Below are positions 11,901-24,627 of a stretch of DNA of 64,000 nt, piece by piece. The notes beneath the pieces are model-generated. The model saw only the letters and a program-made list of their open reading frames with translations. It was not told where the DNA came from and did no database searches. This stretch comes from Argentina anserina (lineage: Eukaryota > Streptophyta > Magnoliopsida > Rosales > Rosaceae). The stretch lies in the NCBI RefSeq assembly GCF_933775445.1, contig NC_065874.1:25428501-25492500 (forward strand), in the 5' to 3' direction. The position numbers and the translations under genes are program-made. Every line of letters starts with the position of its first letter. Position 1 is the stretch's first letter.

Positions 11901-14900
11901 ATGAAACCAGAAATATCAATTCCGAACGCCGGTCTTGCATTTGTGACAATACTATATGGGTTTTGGCTTCCTAAGAATATTTCAATTAGGAGAGATTAAA
12001 TGAATGTCCTTCTATATGTACCACGGCAAGGCTTAGAGGTAAAATAAGCCACCAATTGCCTTATGCCTAATGTGGTGTCCAAAGAGGCAAAGATTGAGGG
12101 TACAGAGTTGAGAACTTGAGATTCTAGAATTAGTAACAAGGACTGGTTCTCTTCAGGCGCAGTAGTTTGGGGTTATTATTTGAGAGAAAGTGTTACCCTT
12201 GCTACTTAGTTCCTGTATCCCAACCTATGAAAACTGTTGTGTTAGTATCGTGTACATGTTGGAAGATGTTATAGTGATACCTCTGGGGTGTAACTATATA
12301 TTAGCTGATTTTGATTTGAGTTAGTCTATGGTAATAACCATTACTGTTTGCAGGATGTTTTAAAATGGCAAGCTGTAAGTCGCGGTCGGATCATCAAAAT
12401 ATTACTGCATATGGTATCCTGCTTTTTGTGAGTGATCTCACTTGTCTTTTGAAAGTGAAGAGATGATGAACATAATTTTCACAGCTTAACTATATTTGGA
12501 AAGTGTGCATTATGTTTTTCAAATGTGTTATGAAATAGATTAAACTATATATTCTTCTATATTCAAGTCGCGCCTAATGGGATAGGCCTCCATTGTAACT
12601 GTGACCTTCATTTGTAAACGCAGGCTGCAATAATATTTATACTTCTCATTATATACAACTGTACTGATCAAGTTCTTTCCACTCGAGAGAAAAGACAAGC
12701 AAAATCCAGGGAAAAGGCTGTTCAAAGTGTTAGAGAAACAGCACAAGCACGCGAAAAATGGAAATCTGCAAAAGACATTGCTAAAAAGCATGCTGTTGGA
12801 CTGTCAACACAGTTTTCACGTACATTTTCTCGCAGAAAATCCACCCGACATTCAGGCCAACTGAAAGGAATGGGACAAGCTAAACCTGGAACAGATGGTG
12901 CCTTGCCACCTATGGGCTCAGTAGGTGCTTCTGAAGCTGGAACATCTAAAGGAAAGAAAAAGGAAAAAAGCAACCTCACACAAATGATGCATGCTATTGA
13001 GAATGACCCAGAGAGTCATGAAGGTTTCAATCTAGAGATAGGGGATAAAAATATTAAAAAGCATGCACCAAAAGGTAAGCAGTTGCATACTCAGAGTCAG
13101 ATTTTCAAGTATGCATATGGTCAGATTGAGAAAGAAAAGGCTTTACAGGAGCAGGCTGCAAACTTAACCTTCTCTGGGGTTCTACAGATGGCTGGTGAAA
13201 TTGAAATCCAAAAGAGGCCTCCAATTGAGGTTGCTTTTAAAGATCTAACGCTCACATTGAAAGGGAAAAACATACATCTTTTAAGATGTGTGACTGGGAA
13301 AATATCACCCGGCAGGGTTTCAGCTGTCATGGGTCCATCTGGAGCAGGAAAAACAACTTTTCTTTCTGCTTTGTTAGGAAAAGTGAGAGGGTGCACCATG
13401 AGTGGTATGGTTCTTGTAAATGGAAAAATGGAATCTATCCACTCATATAAGAAAATCGTTGGATTTGTTCCACAAGATGATATCGTGCATGGCAATTTGA
13501 CAGTGGAAGAAAATCTCTGGTTCAGTGCAAGATGCAGGTATGCCTATTTAGTACCATCCTTCAGGATACTTCTGGGGCATTCTTGTCAGCTCATTTGTTG
13601 TTAGTCTGCTCTGTTAGTGTAGGTTTTAGGGTCCCAGTGGTTGTCAGCATTGTATCGGAGCACTAATTGCAGAAGGTCTTGGATTCAAATCTAGTGGATA
13701 TGAGAAATGTGATCGCATATGTACATTACATCATTGCTCATTTAACTGAATTTTAAACCAAAATGTAAAAAGCAAGTTTTCTTGTAGTTGGTATAACTCC
13801 ACATAGCCAATATTTATTTATTTATTTTAACAAAGCATAGCCACTTTCTTGGATAAGTAAGGCACTGATAAGTTTTGACAATGATAATCTGTGCTCTTCT
13901 TTTGGTTTTTTTCGTTTAATATTGTTTTTTTATTATATAATGAATTTCATTTTCTCAATGCTTATCTCATTGCTCACAACCACTTACTGAGTTACTGGTA
14001 CTGACATTAGTTTCTTCTGCCATCTGTCGCTTTCTGGAATTTCTTACTGTAGACTCTCTTCCAAACTGCCTCAACCAGAAAAGGTGTTGGTTGTAGAAAG
14101 AGTTATTGAATCCTTGGGCTTGCAGGCAGTGCGGGATTCCATAGTTGGGACAGTAGAGAAACGAGGAATCTCTGGAGGTCAAAGAAAAAGAGTAAATGTT
14201 GGGCTAGAAATGGTCATGGAACCATCACTTCTTATTTTAGATGAACCCACATCTGGTTTGGATAGTTCATCTTCTAATCTGCTACTTAGAGCTCTTAGAC
14301 GTGAGGCTCTTGAAGGAGTTAACATTTGCATGGTTGTCCACCAGCCAAGGTAATTTAATTTTTATTAAATGCTAGAATGCACATTTTAAGGTAACTTTTG
14401 TTTTATCAATTTGTTGAGATAAAGTCTTTTTAACATGGTCCAAAACATGTTGCTTATGCATTCTTACATACTTCCTATTTTTTTAACTTTACTTCGTTCT
14501 TTATAATCCTAAGGAATACGCAAATCAAAAACTATAAAAAAAATATCCTTGGAATTGGGATACGGATTTTTCTGTGCAACTTTGTGGACCTTTGGAGTAA
14601 CTTAATGCTGGGGATGTGCAACGAATATATATTTCACTCCGATCAAGTTCTCAGTTTTTTCTCTAGTGTAATTTTTGAAGTAGTTTCTAACCTAATTATA
14701 ATGCTTTTGGTGTTCCAGCTACACCTTGTTTAGGATGTTTGATGATTTGATACTTCTCGCTAAAGGTGGGCTTACAGTGTATCATGGATCAGTGAAGAAA
14801 GTTGAAGAGTACTTTGCAAGCCTTGGGATTACTGTTCCTGATCGTGTCAATCCTCCAGACTATTTCATTGACATTTTGGAAGGTTTAGTAAAACCAAGCA

Positions 14901-17019
14901 CAAGCTCCGCTGTGAACTATAAACAACTACCAGTTAGGTGGATGCTTCATAATGGGTACCCAGTTCCTATGGATATGCTTCAGAGTTCTGAGGGAATGGC
15001 TGCATCAACAAGTGACACTTCAGGTCAAGGAGAAAATGTTCCTAACTCTGGAGGGGAGGGTTTTTGGCAGGATGTCAAGTGTCATGTTGAGGTGAAAAAG
15101 GACAATTTACAGCATAATCTTCTAAAGAAGAGCGATCTATCAGAGAGGAAGACCCCTGGCATGGTCCTGCAATACAGATACTTCCTTGGCAGGTGGATAG
15201 CCCATACTTAATCTTTCATTGAAAGAAAACTTCCTAAATTAGTTAGAGCTATAAAGATATAATGTGTATGGTATACTATGCATGGGTCATTATAATTTTA
15301 GAACTTCTAGCTGTGGAAGGTAGAATTCAGTTCCACATTTTGCAGTAGTCCCAAACACATTTTATACTGTTTTTGTGGCAACAATTCATTTCACTGGTTG
15401 AAGTTCAAAAACATAAGAACCAGACGAGTAGATATTGGTACATTATCTTTACAGATCTTGCAATTAACAATTAAGCATCCTTATATATCTATTCTGCATT
15501 GTCCACTGATACTCTAATGTGATGTTCCAAAAGTCGGCACCGCAATCCCTCGGTTGTTTTGAAAATGGTGCAGCTTGACCCATTGTGTGCCCGGAATTTT
15601 CAGGGTTGGTAAGCAGCGATTACGAGAATCGAGGACACAAGCTATAGATTTTCTTATTTTATTGCTTGCTGGATTATGCTTGGGAGTTCTTGCTAAAGTA
15701 AGCGAGGAGACTTTCGGGTATCAAGGTTATATGTACACTGTCATAGCAGTTTGTAAGTGAAATATTCTCCCTTTATGATCATGCACTTCCTTCGGAATTA
15801 TTCTGTGGTAATTTCACTTTATGGTTTTGGATGTATCGTTACTGTTTGGGTTTGGAGATAATTGTAAGCTATACAAAACTGTATCTTATAATTTTAATTT
15901 GAAATAGATTTAATATGCTGCCATTTGAGCCTGATTATTAGGAGATACAGGGCTGATGCCTAGATCCCGAATTCTAAACTCTTAAAAACGTAAGTAACTA
16001 TACCAGGACAGTCTCTTAGACGTACTAAACCAATTACTGATGAACAATTACAGATAAAAATATTGAACAGAAGGGCTGCTGATTGGTCGACCCCTATCCA
16101 CTAGTGTCCCCATTTTTAAGCAAGCTGTTGTATCCTTTATTTCTGTGTTGGACATCCAGTGTTTGTGTATGAAAATGCCAGACTATCAATGATAGCTTTT
16201 ACTGGATGTGTGTTTCTCACCGTCTCACATGACCCACTTTGTTTCACTTTCAGCTCTCCTGGGCAAGATTGCAGCTTTGAGAACGTTTGGACTGGATAAA
16301 TTGCACTACTGGAGGGAGAGCTCTGCTGGCATGAGTAGCTTGGCTTACTTTCTTGCAAAAGATACGGTTGATCATTTTAATACACTCATCAAGCCTCTTG
16401 TTTACCTCTCCATGTTCTATTTCTTCAACAATCCAAGATCAACTGTCGGAGATAATTATGTTGTTTTGTTATGTTTGGTTTACTGCGTAACTGGTATCGC
16501 TTATGCATTGTCCATATACCTGAATCCCGGTCCAGCCCAACTGGTAAGATGATATTTATCATAGAAAAGTTCTTGGCTTCAGGATGTAATACATATTTGT
16601 GTGTATCTTCAAATTTTAAACCACTCTTCTGATATGCAGTGGTCTGTGCTTCTCCCAGTCGTTTTGACTCTAATAGCAAACAATACTATTGAAAGTGATA
16701 TTGTGGAAGTAATATCTGACTTCTGCTACACCAAGTGGGCTATGGAATCATTTGTCATATCAAATGCCCGAAGGTTTGAGAGCACCATCCTTATTTATGC
16801 AATCACTGCCTGCCATTGCTGGTCATGCGGATTTTTTAGTGCATCTTGCTTTCTTTTAATTTCAGGTACTCTGGAGTTTGGATAATAACAAGATGTGGTT
16901 CACTTATGAAGAATCGTTATGATCTCAAGGATTGGTACCGTAATTTAGCCTTGCTCGTTGTTACTGGTTTATTAACAAGATGCATCGCATACGTTATTTT
17001 GGTCGTCAAAAAGAAGTAA
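8978..17019 (+). CDS. ABC transporter G family, half-size, ABCG24/ABCG28-like
   Basis: Fourteen exons join in frame to 1,123 aa: 8978-9270, 9361-9434, 10018-10293, 10918-10981, 11109-11252, 11507-11541, 12354-12427, 12624-13537, 14053-14349, 14719-15192, 15604-15752, 16254-16543, 16640-16773, 16866-17019; all borders are GT-AG. A signal peptide (aa 1 to about 33) precedes a Gly/Asp-rich stretch and a Cys-rich extracellular region (about 140-300). Next come a membrane segment (about 308-333), a basic linker and the nucleotide-binding domain: Walker [10 protein letters not shown] (about 557), signature ISGGQRKR (about 664), Walker [14 protein letters not shown] (about 685). C-terminal membrane helices complete the protein. 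The long N-terminal extension is characteristic of the ABCG24/ABCG28/WBC30 group. Arabidopsis ABCG28 acts in pollen-tube tip growth; the substrate here is unknown. The start was chosen for its signal peptide; the in-frame ATG at 8762 is less likely. The gene looks intact. Confidence 0.93.
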
Positions 17020-18650
17020 AATCAGTCTGTGATCCTTCACCATTCTTTCTGTACATTGTGAATAATGATTTACCAAGATACCTTGCTCACTAGTTACTCT
17101 TGTAGCCTCTAGAGATATTGAAAGATGATAGAAGACATACACTAATGTACATACACTATTCTAAGTAACAGTTTGTAGGCAAGATGTGGTATTTCTTTTA
17201 GGTAGCTCTTTGAATATATAGGCCTAGATAACATTGATTCTAATTTATAAAATGTATAGCTCCTCTTCTTACTAATGGTTTGTTGTCATTTACCTGTTGT
17301 TTGACCATTTAGTACCGTAACCTTATTCCGCAGTTTGCATTAGACTGTAGCCTTGCAAATCTAGTGGATTTGACATCATGAAAGTGTGCTTATTTCTTTT
17401 TTTTTCTTTTTCTCTAAAGAGAATAGCTTTTCTAGTGTGCATATTTTTTGCTCTATATAAAGGAGGATTTAGGGTTCAACAATGAGAAACTTTATATATC
17501 TTTTTAATCACCATTGTTAAACAGCTGGTCGCCTGTATTGTTCTGCAATTTGGCGAAGGCTAACGAAAGTGGCCAATTTACGGTAGGAAGTGTCCTCTAG
17601 TTGTTTCAGACATCATTTTTTTGTTAACATGATGCGTCCATTGTTCATTTGCAATCATTTGGCAATATTAGACATAAAGAAATGGCTAGCTTTATAAATG
17701 TATTTAACGAACCTTAGTAGAGATTTAAGTCATATAGCGCATCTCTTTCAACTGTAATAGGGATCTTTTGCTTTTATTGAATATAACAACATTTGGAAGT
17801 TAACAACTTAACGCTCTTCATTCAGCCACTCTTTATGAAAATTCAGAGAATAATGAAAGAATATCATTTAATTCATTTCTGATGAAATATTGTACCCTTG
17901 TGAGATGTTAATGTTTCTGGTAAACTTCATCTTCTCCTTGCTTGTGCGATCTGAAAAGAACTTTCTCCTACAACAAATTATGACCTGTTGAATTGCTAGC
18001 CCACCATCAATTTTGGTCAAAATTTAAGATGTACAACATAAGATAGGGTAAAATCAACATTTTCCAACCTCTTGGTCGATCATAGGATGAGAAAGGCAAT
18101 TCTGAATGTTATATGGTAAGTTTTGAAGAAAATAAAGCTTCTCCTTGAGATAGTGATGCGATTAATCAGATGATTGATACATGATTTTGCTTACTAAATT
18201 GAATAGAAGCTTTAGGAGTAATGAATGTAGCTCGTAAGGTATAACCGCCAAGTGTTACCTCAAAGCCAGAATTGCAAGCTACGCCACTATGATGTCTCAC
18301 CCACAATATGAAATGGTTTACTTCACTACCAAGACCAACGTCCCCTTCACCCTGAAAGCTCTCCTCCATCTTCCTCATCCCTAAAAAAAAACCTGGTTTC
18401 CAATACAATCCATATACATCATCAAAATATTATTAACGAAATCAAACGTCAAGGACGTTACAATCACTAGGAGCAGATCAGTAGTTGCCGCCCTTACTTT
18501 GCAACCAAGCTAATAGAGGTCATTCTCCCACCAAGACTAGTTCAAACGAGTTCAAAGCCTCGTTAATAAAACTTGTAATACCACCCAGCTTGATTTTTAT
18601 GCTTCGAGGTGGTGGAGAAGGCTGAGCTAAGTTTCATTGAGGTTTTGATA
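17020..18650. other. Intergenic region between the ABCG and DUF547 genes
   Basis: The first 200-300 bp probably hold the 3' untranslated region of the ABCG gene. The rest is AT-rich, and its final part would be the promoter and 5' leader of the next gene. An 80-codon minus-strand frame at 18166-18408 lacks recognisable similarity and is not called. No transposon ends were seen. Confidence 0.5.
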
Positions 18651-21600
18651 ATGGCTAACCCCAGAGGCTTTTCTGTTCGCACGCCAGCTCATGAGATTGT
18701 GAGTTCTTCAGAAACTATTGGATACCTTTGATGTTATATAGCCTATCTCATTGATTTGTTATGCCCCTAATGCATGAGGCTAATTCATTTGTAATGCAGA
18801 GAAAGAAGAGAGCGGGTGGGCAGAGAAACAAAGAGGAGCTTGAAAAAGAGGTATGATGGTTTCGATTTTTTAACACTTATTAGCGTTAAGAACCACAGAT
18901 TTGTTCTTACTAAGAAACTGAAATCCAGAAAAATGAGCAAGGCTAAGAAATTGGCTCAAGTTGATACGGATATACTGAGCTAGCTGGGCAACATATAAGT
19001 TGGAGCGGCCTTCTCAGTAGTGAACTCTCAGACTTCGATAAAACAAATAGAAGGAAGTCGATTAGTTTGTTCCTATATTGAGTACAATTTTGTGGTTAAT
19101 ATGGCTAGGGTAGTAAGGCATCCAGAAAGTAATTAAATGAAAATATGAACACGTACATATACTAGGTCTGAGAATGAAAGTGAGAGTTGCAATAAGAAGC
19201 TCGTTTCAATTTGTAGGTCTCTTTGCTTCAAACAGTGTTAAATCAAGAAGAGAAAGTACATGAGGTTTTGGAATACGCCTACAATCGAAAAAGTTCGGAG
19301 TCTGCTTCTGCTATTCAAATTCCAACATTTATTCCACAGAAGGTATTCTTCTCAAATTTGGGAATATGATGGCATGTTCATTTTATTTAAACTGTAATAT
19401 GAAATCACACTCTCTACTTCAAGTGAACTATATGATTCTGATGCAAGTGCAACATGTAATACTGTACTTAAAAAGAATAAAAACTGAGTTAGAATCTATT
19501 CATATGCATTATTAGTCCTAATTGAAATGTTGTTAAAAAATCAGCTTTTTAGGTAAACAAAGTAACTTTTGGTCAATGCTAACTATTTTTAACCCAGCCT
19601 AACACGATATATTTGTAGAATAGTGTATTTCATGCAAGAGATCTTCAAATTTTTATTTAAAGAACTTATCGGGGACCTTCTTGAGCATGTTTTTCATTCC
19701 TTACAGAGTAGAGTTATGAGAGTTTACATCTAAGTGTTTCATCTTTTATGCAGGCAAAGGAACTCTTAGCAGAGTTGGCTATGGTCGAAGGGGAAATTTC
19801 TCGACTCGAAGACCAAATCAGAAAACTTAAACTAGGACTTAAACAGGAAGAACAAGCTACTAAGGAATCTAAGGCTCGACAAGGGCAACATGATGAAAAA
19901 CTAAGCCTCACAAAGAGAGGTGTTCATCATGACAGCAAAGGATACGAAACCAAGGCATTGCATTTCATAAGTAAAGCTATAAAAGGTGATTATGATCTAC
20001 ATAATGAGCACAGTTTAACTCAGAAAATGGAAAACTTGAGACATTTTTCTGATCAGAAAGAAAATTCGTTCTATGAGGATGTTAGAGTTCAGTCTAAGGT
20101 TCCACGTAAAGGTGGATTCATAAGTGCACCCTCACCCTCACCCTTGCGAGCTTCAAGACATACATCAGTACCAAAGGTTTGTCGTACTTTAGTTGATTAG
20201 TGAGTTTCTTCATTTGGAAAAATTAGTCAACAAATTTCAGTTATTTGTTAAAGATGAAACAAGGAACAAAATAACCGTACCATATTGAGTAGGATCTATT
20301 TAGTGCAATGCTTTCTTCGCAAGCCTTTGATTAGCCGAATTGATACTTAGAACCAGTTATTTATCTGCAGTATCAAAACTAATAGATGATGAAACTGACA
20401 AACTTTGATCCGGTGAATATCTCTAATATCTGATGGTGCTTTTCCCTCCTGTTTTTTTTCTTAGCTGAGAGAAGTGAAACAAGTCATTTCTTCAGATCAT
20501 CTTCCACCAAAAACTGTACCAATTTTAACACAACAAGAAGAGAACAACCAGACTTGGCAACCAAACAAGCTCTCAGAGGAAATTTTGAAGTGTCTGAACC
20601 TCATTTATGTTAGGCTGCTTAGAACAACCAGAACAATGGAATTAGAAAAATCAGGCCCAATTTCAAGGTCTTTGCACTCTTCTTCTGTTGTAACCTCAAG
20701 AAGCTTCAGGGATGATAGCAGCCTAAATCCCAAGTCAAGCCTTCTGTTACAGAAGGAATCAAGGCAACAAGACCCTTATGGCATCTTCAATGTCGAAGAC
20801 TCTATTCCTAGGGATATTGGTCCTTACAAGAACTTGGTTGTTTTTACCTCAATTTCTATGGACCCTAGATCTATTTCAGCATCCAACTCCATTCCTTTAC
20901 TGAAGAAGTTGAGGTATGTAAAATCCTTGAATAGATCATGTGGTCTATTTCACAATTCCAGCCTATTATGTTTTAATCTTCATGACTTCTTTCTGCGCAG
21001 GGTATTGCTGAACAATCTCCTGACTCTGGATTTGGGGTCCTTGACATACCAGCAGAAGTTAGCATTCTGGATCAACATGTACAATGCTTGTATCATGAAT
21101 GTAAATATACATTTTTTTTTATAACTTTCACTTAGAGATCTTGACTAGCCTAAAGTGTGCCTAACCAAATTTTGGAGTGGTCACTCTAAAACAAAGTTAG
21201 GAACAAATGCATCAGGATGATAATGCAGTTTATTAATCCATGGATACTGTTGAAGCTCTAATAATGATTTATACTCAACTTTTCTACAGGGCTTTCTCGA
21301 ATTTGGCGCGCATTCTTCCGCAGACAAGCTAATCACATTTCTGAACAAGGCAAGTTCGAATTTGTACTGAAATCCAATCAAGTTTTTATACAAGACACAA
21401 GGCTTTGGTTGGAAATTTTTTACATGCTGATCCATTTATAATTAAGTACTGACTATGCCACTTAAACTTGCTAAAAAAAATTATTTGAGCTTAGTACGTA
21501 CTTATGAGAACTTGAATCCTTCTAAAAATCAATAATTGTATGTTTCAGGCGACACTGAATATAGGTGGTAAGATTTTAAATGCTCAATCTATTGAGCAGC

Positions 21601-22260
21601 ATATACTGAGGAAACCAGCACCTGCAGCTCCATTGAAAGAGGTAAATACATATAACTGATTTAATAGTTCATTATAATGGAATCAGCAGTATGAATTCCT
21701 AATATGCCATTATAGGCTTTGCAGAAGGATGAGAACGATGATACAGGCACTGTTCGCCAACTCTATGGTCTTCAGTCCATGGATCCTAATGTCACATTTG
21801 CTCTGTGTTGTGGAACTCGTTCTTCTCCAGCGGTAAGTAACAAATATTAGAAGTATAGATGTTCTGTTACATAGCATGTCATTTAATCAACTACTGTTTC
21901 AATGTTCCTTTTTTTTTTGTTCTGATGAAATGTTCCGTTATTTATATTCAGGTGAAGATATACACAGCTGATAGTGTCGTAGCAGAGCTGGAGAAATCAA
22001 AGTTGGAGTACTTGCAAGCATCAATTGTAGTGACCAGCACAAAGAAAATAGCATTGCCAGAACTGTTGCTCGGAAACATGCTCGATTTTGCTGTAGATGT
22101 GGACTCACTGGTTCAGTGGGTGTGCCACCAGTTGCCCACGTCTGGAACATTGAGAAAATCTATGGTGGAATGCTTCAGAGGACATAGCAGTGGCAAGATT
22201 TCTACCACTGTTGAGAAAATGCCATACGATTTTGAGTTTCATTATCTATTGGCCATGTGA
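18651..22260 (+). CDS. DUF547 protein with N-terminal leucine zipper (MIP1-like)
   Basis: Ten exons give 591 aa: 18651-18698, 18800-18850, 19217-19342, 19754-20176, 20465-20913, 21001-21100, 21290-21349, 21549-21641, 21716-21832, 21952-22260. Exon lengths sum to a multiple of three. Residues about 17-105 form a charged coiled coil (LNQEEKVHEVLEYAY; LLAELAMVEGEISRLEDQI), matching the leucine zipper of MIP1-type 'ternary complex factor' proteins. A Ser-rich variable middle follows. The DUF547 domain runs from about aa 380 (KLAFWINMYNACIMN) through NIGGKILNAQSIEQHILR and LYGLQSMDPNVTFALCCGTR. Biochemical function is unknown for the family; a scaffold or protein-interaction role is usually inferred. 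The intron after 21349 has a GC donor (AG/GCAAGT) instead of GT. The gene ends FEFHYLLAM and looks intact. Confidence 0.9.
21350..21548 (+). other. GC-AG intron in the DUF547 gene
   Basis: The exon ending AACAAG is followed by GCAAGT, and the next exon starts after TTTCAG at 21549. Splicing here preserves the expected DUF547 reading LITFLNKATLNIGGKILNA. No GT donor nearby would keep the frame. GC-AG introns make up a small percentage of plant introns and usually have an otherwise strong donor consensus, as here. Confidence 0.8.
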
Positions 22261-22579
22261 TCAAAGTCTATTCTTGATGTGGATTTAACCATAAAGAATG
22301 CATAGTGTGCATTATGAATAAGGAGCGGTTGGTCCATGTGTATATATGATAACGTGAAATCTTGTGATTTTTGATTCAGATACAAAACCAGCAAGCATTG
22401 TCTGAAGACAAAATCTTGGTCTGTCTATGAACAAATGTCCAAAATTTCCAACTCGTGTCATTGATCATTATCATATCATAGTATCATTGTCTATGTTCAA
22501 TAATTAGTTATGTCACTCTCAAATTTCAGATCCCCTAATAACTCAATAATTACAAAAACATATTAATAAAAACCTGTGA

Positions 22580-23878
22580 TCATCTCGGAACCAGCGAGAT
22601 AGAAATGCCGGTGGGAAAGCCGAACTTCTCCGACCAAGTCCGGGAGTCCAAGTAAAACTTGGAGATCTTCCCCACTACGCGTCCCATGCCGGGTCGCTTA
22701 TCCGGGTCCACTTGTACACAATCCAGCGCAACACGTGTCAGCTTCTCGGCGATCTCGACCGGGAACGAGTCCTTCAGCCTTTTATCCACCCAAGTCCTCA
22801 ACCCGCCGCCGGCGACGGCGGCCTGAGCGGAGTCGACGACGGTGGTGCTTACAAAATCGCCGCGAGCCTTATCGAACTTGTAGTTAAACGGCTCCTGACC
22901 CGACAACAGCTCCAGAATCACCACCCCGAACGCGTACACGTCGGACTTTTGGGTGGCGACGCCGCTGGCTTGATACTCCGGCGACATGTACCCTCTCTCT
23001 CCTTCGAATTGGGTCCCCAATTTCGATTTCGGGGTCCGACCCACTTCCTCAACGATCTCACCGGCGCCGGCAGATTTGGACTTGGGCTTGGAGTCCATCT
23101 GGGTTGTAAAGTCGGCCTCGCCGCAAAGCTGGGCTGTCCCGAAATGACAGATTCTGGCGTTGCAGTTTGGCTCCGTGACCAAGACGCTGCTGCTCTTGAT
23201 GCGGTTGTGGACTATCGTTACATTCAAGCCTGTATTGTTATGAATGTAATCCAGACCCTGAGCCAAGTCGGCGGCGACCTGCATTCTTGACATCCAAGTC
23301 GACAGAACCGTGAAATCTGGATTGGCTTTGTTGCGGAGACACGCGGCGAGGCTGGCGGAGCTGGTGACGAAATCGTAGACCAAGAAGAGGTGGGTGTTGT
23401 CGCCGGATACGGATGCGCCGAGGAGCTTGATGATGGAGGTGTGGTGGCTGCGGCAGAGCATGGAGAGGCGGGACTTGAGTTCTTGGGTGGTGAGTTTGCG
23501 GCGGAACTTTCGCTGGAAGACGACGGTGTCTCGGCCGCGGAGGGTGCAGCGCCAGGAGGGTGTGGAGGAGGAGGAGAGGAGGCGCTTGGCGAGGAAGTTG
23601 TTGGTGGCGGCGCGGATTTCGGAGAAGTCGTAGAGGTTTGGGTTTTCAGGGAGGGAGAGGCGGAAGCTGCCGAGGGAGGTTAGGCTGGAGGTGGAGGCGG
23701 TGGAGTAGAGCTTGTAGCTTGTGTTTGAGGTCGAGGTGGAGGGTGAGGAAGAGGAGGAGATGAAGGTGGGCCGGGTTTGGGTTTGGGTCCGGGTCTGGGG
23801 GGAGGAGGAGAGGTGGGTTGTGGGTCGAGGGGAGGAGGTGGGTTGGGCGGCGTCGATGGCCATTTTCGATTTGCACAT
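22580..23878 (-). CDS. Receptor-like cytoplasmic pseudokinase (LysM-RLK3-like family, no LysM)
   Basis: A single-exon gene of 432 aa starting MCKSKMAIDAAQ; an in-frame upstream ATG at 23974 would add 32 residues but is less likely. A Ser/Thr/Pro-rich N-terminus (about aa 1-80) precedes a protein-kinase fold (about 85-405) beginning YDFSEIRAATNNF. No signal peptide or membrane segment is present, so it is probably cytoplasmic. Key catalytic motifs are altered: the glycine loop is not recognisable, HRD is HNR (IVHNRIKSSS, about aa 222-226) and DFG is HFG (ICHFGTAQL, about 245-247). The beta-3 lysine (VVFQRKF) and the YMSPEY and SDVYAFGVVILELLSG segments are kept. The frame is uninterrupted, so this looks like a conserved pseudokinase and not a decayed gene. 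Similar proteins are often labelled 'LysM domain receptor-like kinase 3'. Its 3' end faces that of the DUF547 gene about 320 bp away. Confidence 0.87.
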   Translation of the reverse strand: MCKSKMAIDAAQPTSSPRPTTHLSSSPQTRTQTQTRPTFISSSSSPSTSTSNTSYKLYSTASTSSLTSLGSFRLSLPENPNLYDFSEIRAATNNFLAKRLLSSSSTPSWRCTLRGRDTVVFQRKFRRKLTTQELKSRLSMLCRSHHTSIIKLLGASVSGDNTHLFLVYDFVTSSASLAACLRNKANPDFTVLSTWMSRMQVAADLAQGLDYIHNNTGLNVTIVHNRIKSSSVLVTEPNCNARICHFGTAQLCGEADFTTQMDSKPKSKSAGAGEIVEEVGRTPKSKLGTQFEGERGYMSPEYQASGVATQKSDVYAFGVVILELLSGQEPFNYKFDKARGDFVSTTVVDSAQAAVAGGGLRTWVDKRLKDSFPVEIAEKLTRVALDCVQVDPDKRPGMGRVVGKISKFYLDSRTWSEKFGFPTGISISLVPR

Positions 23879-24627
23879 AGAAAGTGGGTGGTGGGGGCTT
23901 TTATTTGGTGAGGTCTTTAATGTTATGTTTGAGGAATGCTGTGGGCGGCGGCGCATGTTAGTAGATCCACACACAGGCTAAATGGGAATCGGAGACTCAC
24001 AGCAGTCACATCGTCGCGTTGGTGATTAAAGCTTTTCTTGGACTTCTAATGCTCCACGGCTTTCCGAGTAAAGCAAATACTTCCGTTTCTTTTTTTACTA
24101 CCTCTACGTTTATTTCACTGCTCATTGTTAGGAATCATTTGACATTGTTGGTGGGAGGAGATAGTCTCATGTAGTTTTAACAACCGGAAACTTATTATGT
24201 GCGATGTAAGAATTGACTGACGCAGAGCTTTTCTTTTAGAGCATATCCAAGTAATCCAACGACTTTTCTATAATTACAAATAGAAAATTAAAAGTCATAA
24301 GTCCTAGCCTTTCATGTGTAATACCAATCGAATAACATTACATAATGTGTATGAATTTTCTCCTCGAGTAATAAACGAGGTTGATCAAGGGTTGATATTT
24401 TTCGTGCGTGGTACGGTGAACATTGAGACTGAATTTTAAGTTTGGTACGGTACCTACCGCCAGCAGGAAATTAATGAGAAGTAGATGTAATTGGAAACTT
24501 CATGCATGATGCATCATGGTATTTCATCACACAAGGGATGATGTCGTATTCTGTCAAACAATATGCACATGTGTTTTGAAACTCTGAATGTATATGGTAT
24601 TAGTTTCAAAACCATATGTTGGGAATT
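23879..24627. other. Upstream region of the pseudokinase gene
   Basis: This holds the 5' leader and probable promoter of the minus-strand kinase-like gene, then AT-rich sequence with no coding or transposon signal. Confidence 0.45.

Noticed and set aside
18166..18408. 80-codon minus-strand frame between ABCG and DUF547 genes
   Set aside because: No recognisable domain, no promoter or splice context; insufficient support.
22712..23981. Several plus-strand frames opposite the pseudokinase gene
   Set aside because: Shadows of a GC-rich single-exon gene; the minus-strand frame has clear kinase-fold homology.
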